From Sphingobium sp. TKS (GTDB lineage Bacteria; Pseudomonadota; Alphaproteobacteria; Sphingomonadales; Sphingomonadaceae), in contig NZ_CP005083.1 of the NCBI RefSeq assembly GCF_001563265.1, positions 2,359,001-2,423,000 of the forward strand: DNA of 64,000 nucleotides, written 5' to 3'. The notes beneath the pieces were generated by a model. That model saw only the letters and a list, made by a program, of their open reading frames with translations, did not search any database and was not told where the DNA came from. Position 1 is the first letter of the stretch. The number at the start of each line of letters is the position of its first letter. Made by a program: the position numbers and the translations under genes. This document shows, in pieces, positions 52,127 through 60,385 of this stretch.

Positions 52127-54003
52127 GTCCAAGGGCGCTCGGCCCGGACATTCATGGGTTGGGAACCCGTTTTCGCGTCCATTCGCCCAATGCCGAACAG
52201 CTCCGGCTGTGCCTGTTCGATGCCGATGATCGCGAGACGCGCCTGCCGATGGCACGGGATGGGGAGGGCGTCTGGTCCATTGATGCGCCGGGCGTGGGTG
52301 AGGGCGCGCGCTACGGCTTCCGAGCGGACGGGACTTATGATCCAGCCGCAGGACTATGGTTCGATCCCTACAAGCTGTTGCTTGATCCCTATGCAACGGA
52401 AATCGACCGGGCGTTCGTCTACGATCCGGTTCTCGCCGCGCAGCGGGGGAGTTGCATCGATACCGCGCCGCTCATGCCCAAGGGGGTGGCGAGGACGCCG
52501 CTTCCGCCGGTCGCCCTTGCGCAGCCCTTATTTCGTCGCGGCGGCCTGATCTACGAAGTTCAGGTCCGTGGCTTTACCATGCTGCACCCCGACATTCCGC
52601 AAGAGCAGCGAGGGACGATTGCCGCACTCGGTCATCCCGCCGTGATCGATCATCTGCGTCGCCTGCATGTATCCGCGATCGAACTGATGCCGATCAACGC
52701 CTGGATCGATGAACGGCATCTGGGGCCGCTTGGGCTGCACAACGCATGGGGCTATAATCCGGTCAGCTATTTCGCGCTCGATCCCCGGCTGGCGCCCGGC
52801 GGCATGGCGGAACTGTGCGCCGCTGTGGAGGCGTTGCACGCGGCGGGGATCGGGGTGATCCTCGACATGGTCTATAATCATGACGGGGAAAGCGATGCAC
52901 TGGGGCCGACATTGTCTCTGCGCGGCCTCGATGCTCGCAGCTATTTCCGGCATGAACCCGATGGTCGCCTGATCAACGATACCGGCACGGGGAACAGCAT
53001 CGACTGCAATCATCCCGTCACGCAACGGCTCATCCTGGATTCGTTGCGCCATTTCGTCAGTGCAGCGGGCGTGGACGGCTTTCGCTTCGATCTCGCGCCA
53101 GCGCTGGGACGTTTGCCGGCCGGTTTCGATCCAAAGGCGTCGTTGCTAGCAGCGATAGGAGTCGATCCGCTATTGGCCGATCGCATCCTGATCGCGGAGC
53201 CGTGGGACATCGGTCCCGGCGGCTATCAGCTTGGTCATTTCGGGGAACGCTGGCTGGAATGGAATGACCGTTACCGCGACGATATACGGCGCTTCTGGCG
53301 AGGGGATCGCGGCACGCTTGGCGCTCTGGCGACGCGGCTCTCCGGATCGTCGGATATCTTCCGTGGCGGTCCAGCCACGCGCACCGTCAATTTCCTGGCG
53401 GCCCATGACGGCTTCACCCTGGCGGACCTCACAGCCTATGAACACAGGCATAATGAAGCCAATGGCGAGCAGAATCGCGACGGCCATGGCGAGAATTTCA
53501 GTTGGAACAACGGCGTCGAAGGGGTGAGCGACGACACGGCAGTTCAGGCCGCGCGGCGCTGGGATATCAAGGCGTTGCTCGGCACGCTGTTCTGCTCGCG
53601 CGGCACGATCATGCTGACGGCAGGCGATGAGTTCGGGCGTACGCAGCAGGGCAACAACAATGCCTATGCGCAGGATAATGCGACAGGCTGGGTCGACTGG
53701 TCGGGGCGTGATCGGGAGATCGAGGCGCATGCCTTTGCCCTTGCCAGACTGCGATCATCACAGCCGGACTTCAACGCCACGAATTGGCTGTCCGAAACGG
53801 ATGTCGAGTGGCTTGATGAGCAGGGCCAGCCCCTGACCGTCGCGCAATGGGAAGATCCCGACCGGCGCTGCCTGGCGATGCGGTTCCGGCGGTCGGGGTT
53901 CGCCATATTCATCAACGGCGACGATCAGGCCCATCAATTCGGCACCGTTCAGGTTCCAGCCCGAACGATCTTACCCATCCCGGCTAAACAGGAAGGCGGT
54001 TGA
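52123..54003 (+). CDS. glgX: Glycogen debranching enzyme GlgX
   Basis: GH13 isoamylase-type enzyme that removes alpha-1,6 branches after phosphorylase action. 626 residues with an N-terminal CBM48 (GLGTRFRVHSPNAEQLRLCLFD), then the barrel: YEVQVRGFTMLHPDIPQEQRG, VILDMVYNHDGESD, nucleophile Asp in GFRFDLAPALG, acid/base Glu in ILIAEPWDIGPGGYQ, and NFLAAHDGFTLADLTAYEHRHNEANGEQNRDGH. The start overlaps glgA (ATGA). Its last 33 bases overlap the thiolase-like gene on the opposite strand. Confidence 0.94.
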   Translation: MSPRALGPDIHGLGTRFRVHSPNAEQLRLCLFDADDRETRLPMARDGEGVWSIDAPGVGEGARYGFRADGTYDPAAGLWFDPYKLLLDPYATEIDRAFVYDPVLAAQRGSCIDTAPLMPKGVARTPLPPVALAQPLFRRGGLIYEVQVRGFTMLHPDIPQEQRGTIAALGHPAVIDHLRRLHVSAIELMPINAWIDERHLGPLGLHNAWGYNPVSYFALDPRLAPGGMAELCAAVEALHAAGIGVILDMVYNHDGESDALGPTLSLRGLDARSYFRHEPDGRLINDTGTGNSIDCNHPVTQRLILDSLRHFVSAAGVDGFRFDLAPALGRLPAGFDPKASLLAAIGVDPLLADRILIAEPWDIGPGGYQLGHFGERWLEWNDRYRDDIRRFWRGDRGTLGALATRLSGSSDIFRGGPATRTVNFLAAHDGFTLADLTAYEHRHNEANGEQNRDGHGENFSWNNGVEGVSDDTAVQAARRWDIKALLGTLFCSRGTIMLTAGDEFGRTQQGNNNAYAQDNATGWVDWSGRDREIEAHAFALARLRSSQPDFNATNWLSETDVEWLDEQGQPLTVAQWEDPDRRCLAMRFRRSGFAIFINGDDQAHQFGTVQVPARTILPIPAKQEGG

Positions 54004-55158
54004 TTTCGCCAGTCCGTTGGAGATCGTCGCCAATGACCGCGCCGCGCCCGGCACCCGCCGCTCGCCCGCACGGTCCGTCACTTGCGCCACCGCTTCGGCA
54101 AGCTGCGTCATGCCATGCAGCCGCCCTTCGCCCAGCGCTCCGCCGCCGGTATTGATCGGCAGCCTGCCCCCCAGATCGCCATGGCCTTCGCGCAGGAATG
54201 CCAGTCCCTCGCCGTCCCGGCAAAAGCCCATGCCCTCTAGCCAGGTCAGCACGAGCACGCTGAAGCCGTCATATAGCTGCGCATTGTCCACATCCATCGG
54301 GGACAGGCCGGTTGTGTCCCACAGCCGTTGCGCAACATCTTTCGCGCCGTCCCGCATATCCTCAAGATTCATCGGCGTGCCTCCTGCGCCCTGATGGGCG
54401 GAGGCCGCAAAGCCGGTGAGCAAAGCAGGCGGCTGGCGCAGATGGCGCGCCCGTTCCGTAGACGTCAGGATCAGCGCGCAACAACCATCGACGGGAATGT
54501 CGCAATCGAGGATGGACATGGGATCGGCAATCATCCGGGCGCCGAGATAATCCTCAGCCGTGATGATCTTGCCCCGCCAATAGGCATGGGGGTTAAGCTG
54601 CGCATTGGCGCGGTTGTTGGCGATATAATGGGCGAAATCCGCCCGGCTATAACCATAAAGCTCGAAATAGCGGCGCAGCACCACCGCTGCCCAAGCGGGT
54701 GGCATGCTGAATCCATAGGGCGCCAGATATTGGTCGCTCCCCACCGCCTGCACTGGCTCGAAATTGACGTAGCGGCCATCGGGTACATGCAGCGCGCGAT
54801 AGACCAGCACATGGTCGCAAAGTCCGCCGATGATCGCCAGCGCCCCATCGATCAGGCTCTGCGTCACCATGCCGTTGGTCGAGCCGATCCACTGGACGCC
54901 CGAAGTCACGCCGAGCAGCCCGGCCAGATACCAGGGCGTCACCACGTCGATCCCTTCATCAACGCCCTTCTTGCCGCCATAGCGCGGCATGGAGGGTGAG
55001 GTCGCGATGCCGTCAAGATCGCTCCGTTGCAGCCCGGCATCAGCCAGCGCTGCGTCACAGGCCTCCAGCGTCAGCGCCGCCAGGGTTCGGTCCGACCGCC
55101 GCTCCAGCGTGCTGTAGCCAAGCCCGGCGACGGCCACCTTGTCCCGATAGTCCCACAT
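53971..55158 (-). CDS. Thiolase-fold lipid-transfer-type protein without nucleophilic Cys (Ltp2-like)
   Basis: 395 residues of thiolase superfamily, nonspecific-lipid-transfer (SCP2-thiolase) type. N-terminal half: VAVAGLGYSTLERRSDRTLAALTLEACDAALADAGLQRSDLDGIATSP. Thiolases carry a catalytic Cys in the segment that here reads VQWIGSTNGMVTQSLIDGALAI, which has no Cys, so ordinary thiolysis is unlikely. A later Tyr in QLYDGFSVLVLTWLEGMGF and GGRLPINTGGGALGEGRLHGM resembles Ltp2-type aldolases. The DUF35 gene immediately upstream (two bases) is the usual partner of Ltp2 retro-aldolases that shorten CoA-linked side chains. Inference: retro-aldol cleavage of a beta-hydroxyacyl-CoA. Confidence 0.8.
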   Translation of the reverse strand: MWDYRDKVAVAGLGYSTLERRSDRTLAALTLEACDAALADAGLQRSDLDGIATSPSMPRYGGKKGVDEGIDVVTPWYLAGLLGVTSGVQWIGSTNGMVTQSLIDGALAIIGGLCDHVLVYRALHVPDGRYVNFEPVQAVGSDQYLAPYGFSMPPAWAAVVLRRYFELYGYSRADFAHYIANNRANAQLNPHAYWRGKIITAEDYLGARMIADPMSILDCDIPVDGCCALILTSTERARHLRQPPALLTGFAASAHQGAGGTPMNLEDMRDGAKDVAQRLWDTTGLSPMDVDNAQLYDGFSVLVLTWLEGMGFCRDGEGLAFLREGHGDLGGRLPINTGGGALGEGRLHGMTQLAEAVAQVTDRAGERRVPGAARSLATISNGLAKSTAFLFSRDG

Positions 55159-55160
55159 GG

Positions 55161-55589
55161 TCAGCGCTCAGCCAGGCCGAACTGCACCAGCGTGCAGTCG
55201 TCCGTCACATCCTCGAACCGCGCTTCAAGGGGCAGGCCGATGCGCAGATCGTCGGGCGCGACGCCGATGAGGTTGCTGCTCATCAGCAGGCGCGCCTGCT
55301 CATCCAGTTCCACCACCGCCAGGATCACCGGCAGCCGGTCGCGAAAACCGGGAGAGGGCGGATCGTGCAGCACCGTCCAGCTATGCAATGTTGCGTGCCC
55401 GGAAACCGGCGTGAAATGCAACTCGCCCCCGCCACAGGCCCGACAGGCGATTTCGGGCGGATAGGCCAGCCGACCGCAGGCGCCGCATCTCTGCATATGC
55501 AGTTCATGGCGCCGCGCAGCCGCCCAAAAGGGTTCCGACAGCAGATCGGGCAGGGGCAACGGCCGTTGCGGGGAAGTTGTTTGCGGCAT
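55161..55589 (-). CDS. DUF35 OB-fold protein with zinc ribbon
   Basis: 142 residues. Zinc ribbon of two CxxC knuckles, MQRCGACGRLAYPPEIACRACGGGE (about 34-58), followed by an OB-fold domain (FTPVSGHATLHSWTVLHDPPSPGFRDRLPVILAVVELDEQARLLMSSNLIG). DUF35 proteins pair with thiolase-like or Ltp2 proteins and bind the acyl-CoA. It lies two bases before the thiolase-like gene and six bases after the enoyl-CoA hydratase stop, so they are one operon. Confidence 0.88.
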   Translation of the reverse strand: MPQTTSPQRPLPLPDLLSEPFWAAARRHELHMQRCGACGRLAYPPEIACRACGGGELHFTPVSGHATLHSWTVLHDPPSPGFRDRLPVILAVVELDEQARLLMSSNLIGVAPDDLRIGLPLEARFEDVTDDCTLVQFGLAER

Positions 55590-55595
55590 CGCAGT

Positions 55596-56366
55596 TCACA
55601 ATCCCTGGAAATGGGGCGGGCGCTTTTCCCGCGCGGCGGATATGCCTTCCAGATGGTCCTGGGTCGTGGCCAGCAGCGGCTGCATGGCGAATTCCAGTTC
55701 CAGATACTGGTCCAGCGGAAGAGCCTGCGCGGCCTCGAACTGCCGTTTGGCCATGCCGATCGCCAATGTCGGCCCCTGCGCCAGCGATCCCGCCAATTCC
55801 AGCGCCCGTGTCATCAGCGCGTCACTCTCGACCAGTTCCAGCACCAGCCCCAGACGCAAGGCTTCCTGCGCGTCGATCATGCGGGCGGAATAGACGATTT
55901 CCTTCGCCCGCATCGGCCCGACCAGCCGGCTGAGCTGCCACACCGCCCCCGCATCGGGGACGTAGCCGATCCGCCCGAAGCTCTGGCAGAAGCGGGCTCG
56001 GGGCGTGGCGATGGCGATGTCGCAGGCCAGTGCCAGGCTCCAGCCCGCGCCGACGCAGGCGCCGTCGATCGCCGCGATCACGGGCTTGCGGATGCCGCCG
56101 ACCGCCTTCACCATCCGGTGCAGCCAGCGCATCCGGCGCAGGAATGCCGCCGTGTTCTGATGGCCCATGTCGCCGGTATCAGCGCCCGAGCAGAATTGCC
56201 CGTTCGCACCTGTCAGAATGACCGCGCCTACCGCGTCATCCTCCGCCAATTCTTCGAAAATGCGCCAGATTTCCTCGCGCATTGCCATGGTGAAGGCATT
56301 GGCTCGCCCCGGCTGATCGAGCGTGACGATGCCGACGCGTCCCTGGCTTTCGACCCGGACGGTCAT
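55596..56366 (-). CDS. Enoyl-CoA hydratase/isomerase family protein
   Basis: 256 residues of crotonase fold. CoA and oxyanion-hole motifs: ANGQFCSGADTGDMG and IDGACVGAGWSLALACDIAIATPRARFCQSFGRIGYVPDAGAVWQLSRLVG. The second motif places Asp at the position where hydratases often have the catalytic acid; the first Glu (at the FCSGAD end) is not obvious, so a hydratase, isomerase or other crotonase activity is possible. It is first in the minus-strand operon with DUF35 and the thiolase-like gene. A well-formed promoter (TTGACA-N17-TTTAAT) lies upstream. Confidence 0.85.
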   Translation of the reverse strand: MTVRVESQGRVGIVTLDQPGRANAFTMAMREEIWRIFEELAEDDAVGAVILTGANGQFCSGADTGDMGHQNTAAFLRRMRWLHRMVKAVGGIRKPVIAAIDGACVGAGWSLALACDIAIATPRARFCQSFGRIGYVPDAGAVWQLSRLVGPMRAKEIVYSARMIDAQEALRLGLVLELVESDALMTRALELAGSLAQGPTLAIGMAKRQFEAAQALPLDQYLELEFAMQPLLATTQDHLEGISAAREKRPPHFQGL

Positions 56367-56419
56367 TGTGTGGCCCTGCGCTTCACGGCCCTGCTCCCAA
56401 AATTTATCTTCGGTGCAAT

Positions 56420-56448
56420 ATTAAATCCGCAAAGCGTTGCGCTGTCAA
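56420..56448 (-). promoter_or_regulatory. Promoter of the enoyl-CoA hydratase - DUF35 - thiolase-like operon
   Basis: On the minus strand TTGACA (56443-56448) then 17 bases then TTTAAT (56420-56425), near-consensus for a housekeeping sigma. A GTGCAA half-site of the cluster's operator motif (56413-56418) lies just beyond the -10 element, where a repressor would block initiation. Confidence 0.65.
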
Positions 56449-56476
56449 TTGAGGAGACGCGTTGACAAGTGCATAA

Positions 56477-56496
56477 TATTGCACGATGGTGCAATA
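56477..56496. promoter_or_regulatory. Operator palindrome O1 (TetR-type candidate)
   Basis: Perfect 8+4+8 inverted repeat TATTGCAC-GATG-GTGCAATA in the divergent region between the hydratase operon and the PQQ dehydrogenase gene. Core is TTGCAC-N4-GTGCAA at 56479-56494. A TTGACA (56462-56467) just before it could be the -35 of the plus-strand promoter. Confidence 0.72.
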
Positions 56497-56540
56497 AAAG
56501 GCTGCGTCGCGACGCGCCCCGAAGAAAGAGGATGCGATCC

Positions 56541-58589
56541 ATGAAGGCAAGATTTTCGGCGCTCGCGGCGGGGGCCGCGGTTCTGGCGCTCTCCACCGCC
56601 GTCATCTCCCGTTCGGCGGAAAGCGCGGGCCCGGCTGCGACGAACTGGTCCAGCTTTGGCGGCGACGACAAGGAACAGCATTACAGCCCGCTCGCGCAAG
56701 TCACCGAAGCGAATGTCGGAAAGCTCGGGCTTGCCTGGTCCTATGATGTCGATAGCTATGACAGCTATACTCAGCCATTGGCGGTCAATGGCGTCATTTA
56801 TTTCGCTGTGGGGCTGAGCGTCGTCCATGCGGTCGATGCGCGCACCGGCAAGCTGCTCTGGCAATATGATCCCGATGTGGCGAGCCAGCCCGAAGCCAAA
56901 TGGCGGATGCGCGCCGGTTGGGGCACGCGGGGCATCGCCTATAAGGATGGCACCATCTTCACCGCCACGCGTGAAGGCCGTCTGATCGCCGTCGACGCCA
57001 AGACCGGCAAGCCGCGCTGGTCGGTCAAGACACTCGATGAGGCCGAGGGCGCCTATATCACCGGCCCGCCATGGGTCGCGGGCGACAAGGTGGTGATCGG
57101 CTTCGGCGGTGCGGACTACAACCCGGTGCGCGGCTATGTCACCGCCTATGACATCAAGACGGGCAAGAAGGCCTGGCGCTGGTATGTCGTGCCCGGCGAT
57201 CCGGCCAAGGGCTTCGAGAACAAGGCGATGGAGGCTGCCGCCAAGACCTGGAACGGCGAATGGTGGAAATGGGGGGGCGGCGGATCGGTATGGCACGCCA
57301 TGGCCTATGACGCCAAATATGACCGAATCTATATCGGCACCGGCAACGGCTTTCCGTGGAACATCAAGATCCGCAGCCCCGGCGGGGGCGACAATCTCTA
57401 TCTCTCCTCCATCGTCGCGCTGGACGTGAAGACCGGCGAATATGTCTGGCACTATCAGGTGAACCCTGAAAACAGCCATGACTGGAACGATGCGATGGAT
57501 ATCGAGCTGGCCGACATCATGATCGGCGGCAAGATGCGGTCGGTGCTGATGCATGCGCCGAAGAACGGCTTTTTCTACGCGATCGACCGGGAGACCGGCA
57601 AATTCATCCAGGCGGGCGAGTTCGGCAAGCAGAATTGGGCGAAGCGGATCGATCCGGTGACGGGACGGCCGGACATCAATCCGGACGCGCAATATCCCGA
57701 CGGCAAGCCGTTCATGATGTATCCCTTCCCCAATGGTGCGCACGGCATTCAGGCCATGTCGTTCAGCCCGAAGACCGGCTACAGCTACATCCCGGTGATG
57801 GAGGGAGGACGCGTCTTCGTCGATCCGGCAAATATCAAGGACTGGAAATATAAGCCCGGCATGATGGTGAATACGGGCCTGGGCGCGCCGCCGGCCAATA
57901 TGGTTCCCCCGGTCGCGACCAGCAAGCTCGTCGCCTACGACGTCGCCAACAACAAGATCGCCTGGTCCGTGCCCCAGCCCGGCGTGTTCAATGGCGGCAC
58001 TTTGGCGACGGCGGGCAATCTGGTGTTCCAGGGCACCAATGACGGCACGTTCAACGCCTTTTCCGCGAAGACGGGGCGCAAGCTCTGGTCCTATCCGGCG
58101 CAGAACGGCATTCTTTCCGCGCCGATCAGCTATTCGGTCGGCGGCAAGCAATATGTCTCGGTCATCACCGGGTTCCGCAGCAGTTTCCCCAATAAGCCGA
58201 ACTGGGATTATCGCCAGCAGCAGCGTCGGCTGCTGACCTTCACCATCGGCGGCGTGAAGAAGTTGCCGAAGGTCGATTCGGTGGACGAACCGATTCAGGA
58301 TGATCCGGCCTTTGTGGTGGATGCCGACAAGGCGAAGATCGGCGCGGGCATCTATAATAGTAGCTGCGTCATCTGCCATGGCTCGGGCATGATGGCGGGC
58401 GGCGCTGCACCGGATCTGCGCAAATCGGGCGTGCCGCTGGACGCCGAAACCTTCAAGTCGGTGGTGCATGACGGCGCCTTGATGGCGCGGGGCATGGGTT
58501 CCTTCGGCCAGTTGACCGACGGGGAGCTGGAAGGGCTGCGTCACTATATCCGCCAGCGTGCGCGCGAAACCGCGCCCAAGGGCAAGTGA
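56541..58589 (+). CDS. PQQ-dependent quinohemoprotein alcohol dehydrogenase with cytochrome c domain
   Basis: 682 residues with a signal peptide (MKARFSALAAGAAVLALSTAVISRSAESAG), so periplasmic. Eight-bladed beta-propeller PQQ domain (NWSSFGGDDKEQHYSPLAQVTEANVGKLGLAWSYD through repeats like AVDAKTGKPRWSV, ALDVKTGEYVWHYQVNPENSHDWND). A C-terminal cytochrome c domain has one heme motif, CVICH (about residue 610), in GIYNSSCVICHGSGMMAGGAAP. The vicinal Cys-Cys of classic quinohemoprotein alcohol dehydrogenases is replaced by RMRAGWGTRG. The ATG at 56541 has AAAGAGG nine bases upstream. Probably oxidises a primary alcohol or aldehyde to an acid. Confidence 0.88.
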   Translation: MKARFSALAAGAAVLALSTAVISRSAESAGPAATNWSSFGGDDKEQHYSPLAQVTEANVGKLGLAWSYDVDSYDSYTQPLAVNGVIYFAVGLSVVHAVDARTGKLLWQYDPDVASQPEAKWRMRAGWGTRGIAYKDGTIFTATREGRLIAVDAKTGKPRWSVKTLDEAEGAYITGPPWVAGDKVVIGFGGADYNPVRGYVTAYDIKTGKKAWRWYVVPGDPAKGFENKAMEAAAKTWNGEWWKWGGGGSVWHAMAYDAKYDRIYIGTGNGFPWNIKIRSPGGGDNLYLSSIVALDVKTGEYVWHYQVNPENSHDWNDAMDIELADIMIGGKMRSVLMHAPKNGFFYAIDRETGKFIQAGEFGKQNWAKRIDPVTGRPDINPDAQYPDGKPFMMYPFPNGAHGIQAMSFSPKTGYSYIPVMEGGRVFVDPANIKDWKYKPGMMVNTGLGAPPANMVPPVATSKLVAYDVANNKIAWSVPQPGVFNGGTLATAGNLVFQGTNDGTFNAFSAKTGRKLWSYPAQNGILSAPISYSVGGKQYVSVITGFRSSFPNKPNWDYRQQQRRLLTFTIGGVKKLPKVDSVDEPIQDDPAFVVDADKAKIGAGIYNSSCVICHGSGMMAGGAAPDLRKSGVPLDAETFKSVVHDGALMARGMGSFGQLTDGELEGLRHYIRQRARETAPKGK

Positions 58590-58659
58590 TGGAAGATCCG
58601 CGGCCCGCTATCCTCCCGGCGGGTGGAACGGGGCTTTCTACGTCAAGGGAAGGATAAAT

Positions 58660-58675
58660 TGGCACGTTCATGCAA
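58660..58675. promoter_or_regulatory. Operator O2 (variant) before tetR
   Basis: TGGCAC-GTTC-ATGCAA matches the TTGCAC-N4-RTGCAA core with one mismatch. It lies 52 bases before the tetR TTG start, after the dehydrogenase stop, suggesting autoregulation. Confidence 0.55.
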
Positions 58676-58727
58676 TCCCGCTATGATCCCGACATATGGG
58701 ATGAGAGTGAAATGAAGGCGATTGACT

Positions 58728-59462
58728 TTGGCGAGTAAAGCGAACGAAGAATTGAAGGAGAGCGGCGAGCGGCCCCAGACTTATTCCAGTCCGGCCATTA
58801 TCGAGCGCCGCCGCCGAATATTGGAGGAAACCCGCAAGGTTATCGCTGAACAGGGTATCGCCGCGCTCAGCATGAACGAGATCGGGCAGCGCGCAGGCGT
58901 GGCCAAGCGCACGCTCTATAATGCGTTCCAGACGCGGGAGCGGATGATTGCCTCTGCCATTCAGGAATATTTCGACGAATATGTCAGCCGCATCGCCTAT
59001 TCCAGCGAGCCCGGCACGATGCAGCATAATCTGGAGCGCATGATCTCCGTCGTGCAGCGCAACCGCAAGATTCGCAACTATATCAAGGCGATCATGGCGC
59101 TCTATTTCAGCTCCGACGTCGATCATGACATCTGGGCAGCGATGCACTCGCCTGCGGTTCACCATAACCGCCAGTGGATCGAGGTGCTGGTGGCCAAGAA
59201 GCAGCTCCAGCCCTGGGTCGAGGTCGACAAGCTGGTCGAGGATCTGGTGCGCTTCGAATATGCGACGATCAACGACTGGGCGCAGGGGCGCATTCCGGAC
59301 GACGAAGTCATCGTGCGGCTGGTGAGCAGCTACCTGACCAGCCTGCTCGGCGCGTTGAAGGGCGCGGCGCGCAAGGAAGTGGAGGGGCTGATCAAGGACA
59401 TTGCCGAACGCGGCATGGACGCCTTGCCCGCTACCCAACGTCCCAAGGCAGTCGAGGCATGA
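58728..59462 (+). CDS. TetR/AcrR family transcriptional regulator
   Basis: About 244 residues. N-terminal HTH: AIIERRRRILEETRKVIAEQGIAALSMNEIGQRAGVAKRTLYNAFQTRERMIASAIQEYF (about 24-84). The larger C-terminal ligand-binding helix domain has no recognised ligand. TTG starts at 58722 or 58728; GAAGG at 58714-58718 is better spaced for 58728. It sits inside the catabolic cluster and its own region carries operator-like repeats, so it most likely represses the cluster until a pathway intermediate (perhaps an acyl-CoA) is bound. Confidence 0.88.
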   Translation: MASKANEELKESGERPQTYSSPAIIERRRRILEETRKVIAEQGIAALSMNEIGQRAGVAKRTLYNAFQTRERMIASAIQEYFDEYVSRIAYSSEPGTMQHNLERMISVVQRNRKIRNYIKAIMALYFSSDVDHDIWAAMHSPAVHHNRQWIEVLVAKKQLQPWVEVDKLVEDLVRFEYATINDWAQGRIPDDEVIVRLVSSYLTSLLGALKGAARKEVEGLIKDIAERGMDALPATQRPKAVEA

Positions 59463-59483
59463 ATTTGCACATGGATGCAAATT
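59462..59483. promoter_or_regulatory. Operator palindrome O3
   Basis: Arms AATTTGCA (59462-59469) and TGCAAATT (59476-59483) are perfectly complementary; the core is TTGCAC-ATGG-ATGCAA (59465-59480), the same motif as O1. It begins at the tetR stop codon and precedes the second enoyl-CoA hydratase gene. Confidence 0.72.
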
Positions 59484-59519
59484 TACTTGAAGAGGGACGC
59501 CCGGTCGGCTAGTTCAGTT

Positions 59520-59544
59520 CCCGCACTTGAAGAGAATGTGCGGG
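59520..59544. other. Leader hairpin before the second hydratase gene
   Basis: CCCGCAC (59520-59526) pairs with GTGCGGG (59538-59544) around an 11-base loop, lying between O3 and the ribosome site of the next gene. There is no T-run, so it is not a terminator; it may stabilise the mRNA. Confidence 0.45.
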
Positions 59545-59561
59545 AATGGAGAGCGAGAGAG

Positions 59562-60371
59562 ATGAACGCGGTAAGCGAAGCCCCCGAATTGCTGTTCGAT
59601 CTGAACGACCGGGGGATCGCGCATATCATCCTCAACCGGCCCCGCGCCAAGAACACCGTGTCCTTCGCGATGTGGGAGCAATTTTCCGCCGCGCTCGATG
59701 TGTTGGAAAATGCGACGCCTGCCCGGTTGCTGATCATCAGCGGAGCGGAGGGCTATTTCTCCAATGGCGGCGATGTGAAGCTGCCTCCTGCAAGGGGTGA
59801 GGGGGCGCTCGCGCTGGCGGCGCGCCTCGAAATGGGGCAGCGGATCATCAGCCGGGTTCGCGCCTTGCCGATTCCCACGGTTGCGGCAGTGGAGGGGGGC
59901 GCCTTTGGCGTGTCGTGGAGCCTCGCCATGGCGTGCGACATGATTTTCACGGCGGACAATGCGCGGTTCGGGGCGCCTTTCCTGGAGTTCGGTCTGGTGC
60001 CCGATGGCGGCGCGGCCTGGTTCCTGACGAAGCAACTGGGCCGGGCGCGGGCAGCCGAAATCATTTTTTCTGGCCGGATGCTTGATGCCGCGGAGGCGCT
60101 GTCGCTCGGCCTTGTCAGCCGGGTGGTGACGCCGGGCACGGCGGTGGATGAGGCCATGGCGTTGGGAGAGGCGATCGGTGACGGCAATCGCCACGCGGTC
60201 GAACTCACGAAGCGCCTGCTCCAGCAAGCGGAAAGCGGCGATCTGGCGACGACCCATGCGCTGGAGCTGGTCTATTGCCACACTTGTCAGGCGGGCGAGG
60301 AAGTGCCCCGCGCACGCGAACGCTTCAAGGCCCGCGCCGCTGCGAAAGCGGCCGCCAAGGCAGCGCAATAA
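59562..60371 (+). CDS. Enoyl-CoA hydratase/isomerase family protein (second copy)
   Basis: 269 residues of crotonase fold. Oxyanion-hole region GAEGYFSNGGDVKLPPARG and VEGGAFGVSWSLAMACDMIFTADNARFGAPFLEFGLVPDGGAAWFLTKQLGRARAAEIIFSGRMLDAAEALSLGLVSRVV. The usual FCAGxD sequence is FSNGGD here. It has an Ala/Lys-rich C-terminus (ARAAAKAAAKAAQ). The ATG at 59562 follows GGAGAGCGAGAGAG. The exact reaction (hydratase, isomerase or other) cannot be told. It is first in the operon that continues to the flavin-reductase gene. Confidence 0.85.
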   Translation: MNAVSEAPELLFDLNDRGIAHIILNRPRAKNTVSFAMWEQFSAALDVLENATPARLLIISGAEGYFSNGGDVKLPPARGEGALALAARLEMGQRIISRVRALPIPTVAAVEGGAFGVSWSLAMACDMIFTADNARFGAPFLEFGLVPDGGAAWFLTKQLGRARAAEIIFSGRMLDAAEALSLGLVSRVVTPGTAVDEAMALGEAIGDGNRHAVELTKRLLQQAESGDLATTHALELVYCHTCQAGEEVPRARERFKARAAAKAAAKAAQ

Positions 60372-60385
60372 GAGGAGGTCCGTCC

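Noticed and set aside
56445..58544. 699-codon minus-strand ORF opposite the PQQ dehydrogenase
   Set aside because: Same reason: a His/Arg/Asp-rich composition typical of antisense shadow and no recognisable domain, while the plus strand encodes a complete dehydrogenase with signal peptide and heme motif.
58712..58738. Eight-codon ORF (MKAIDFGE) overlapping the tetR start
   Set aside because: Too short and without Leu/other biased codons to be a convincing leader; probably chance, although it leaves the tetR start uncertain.
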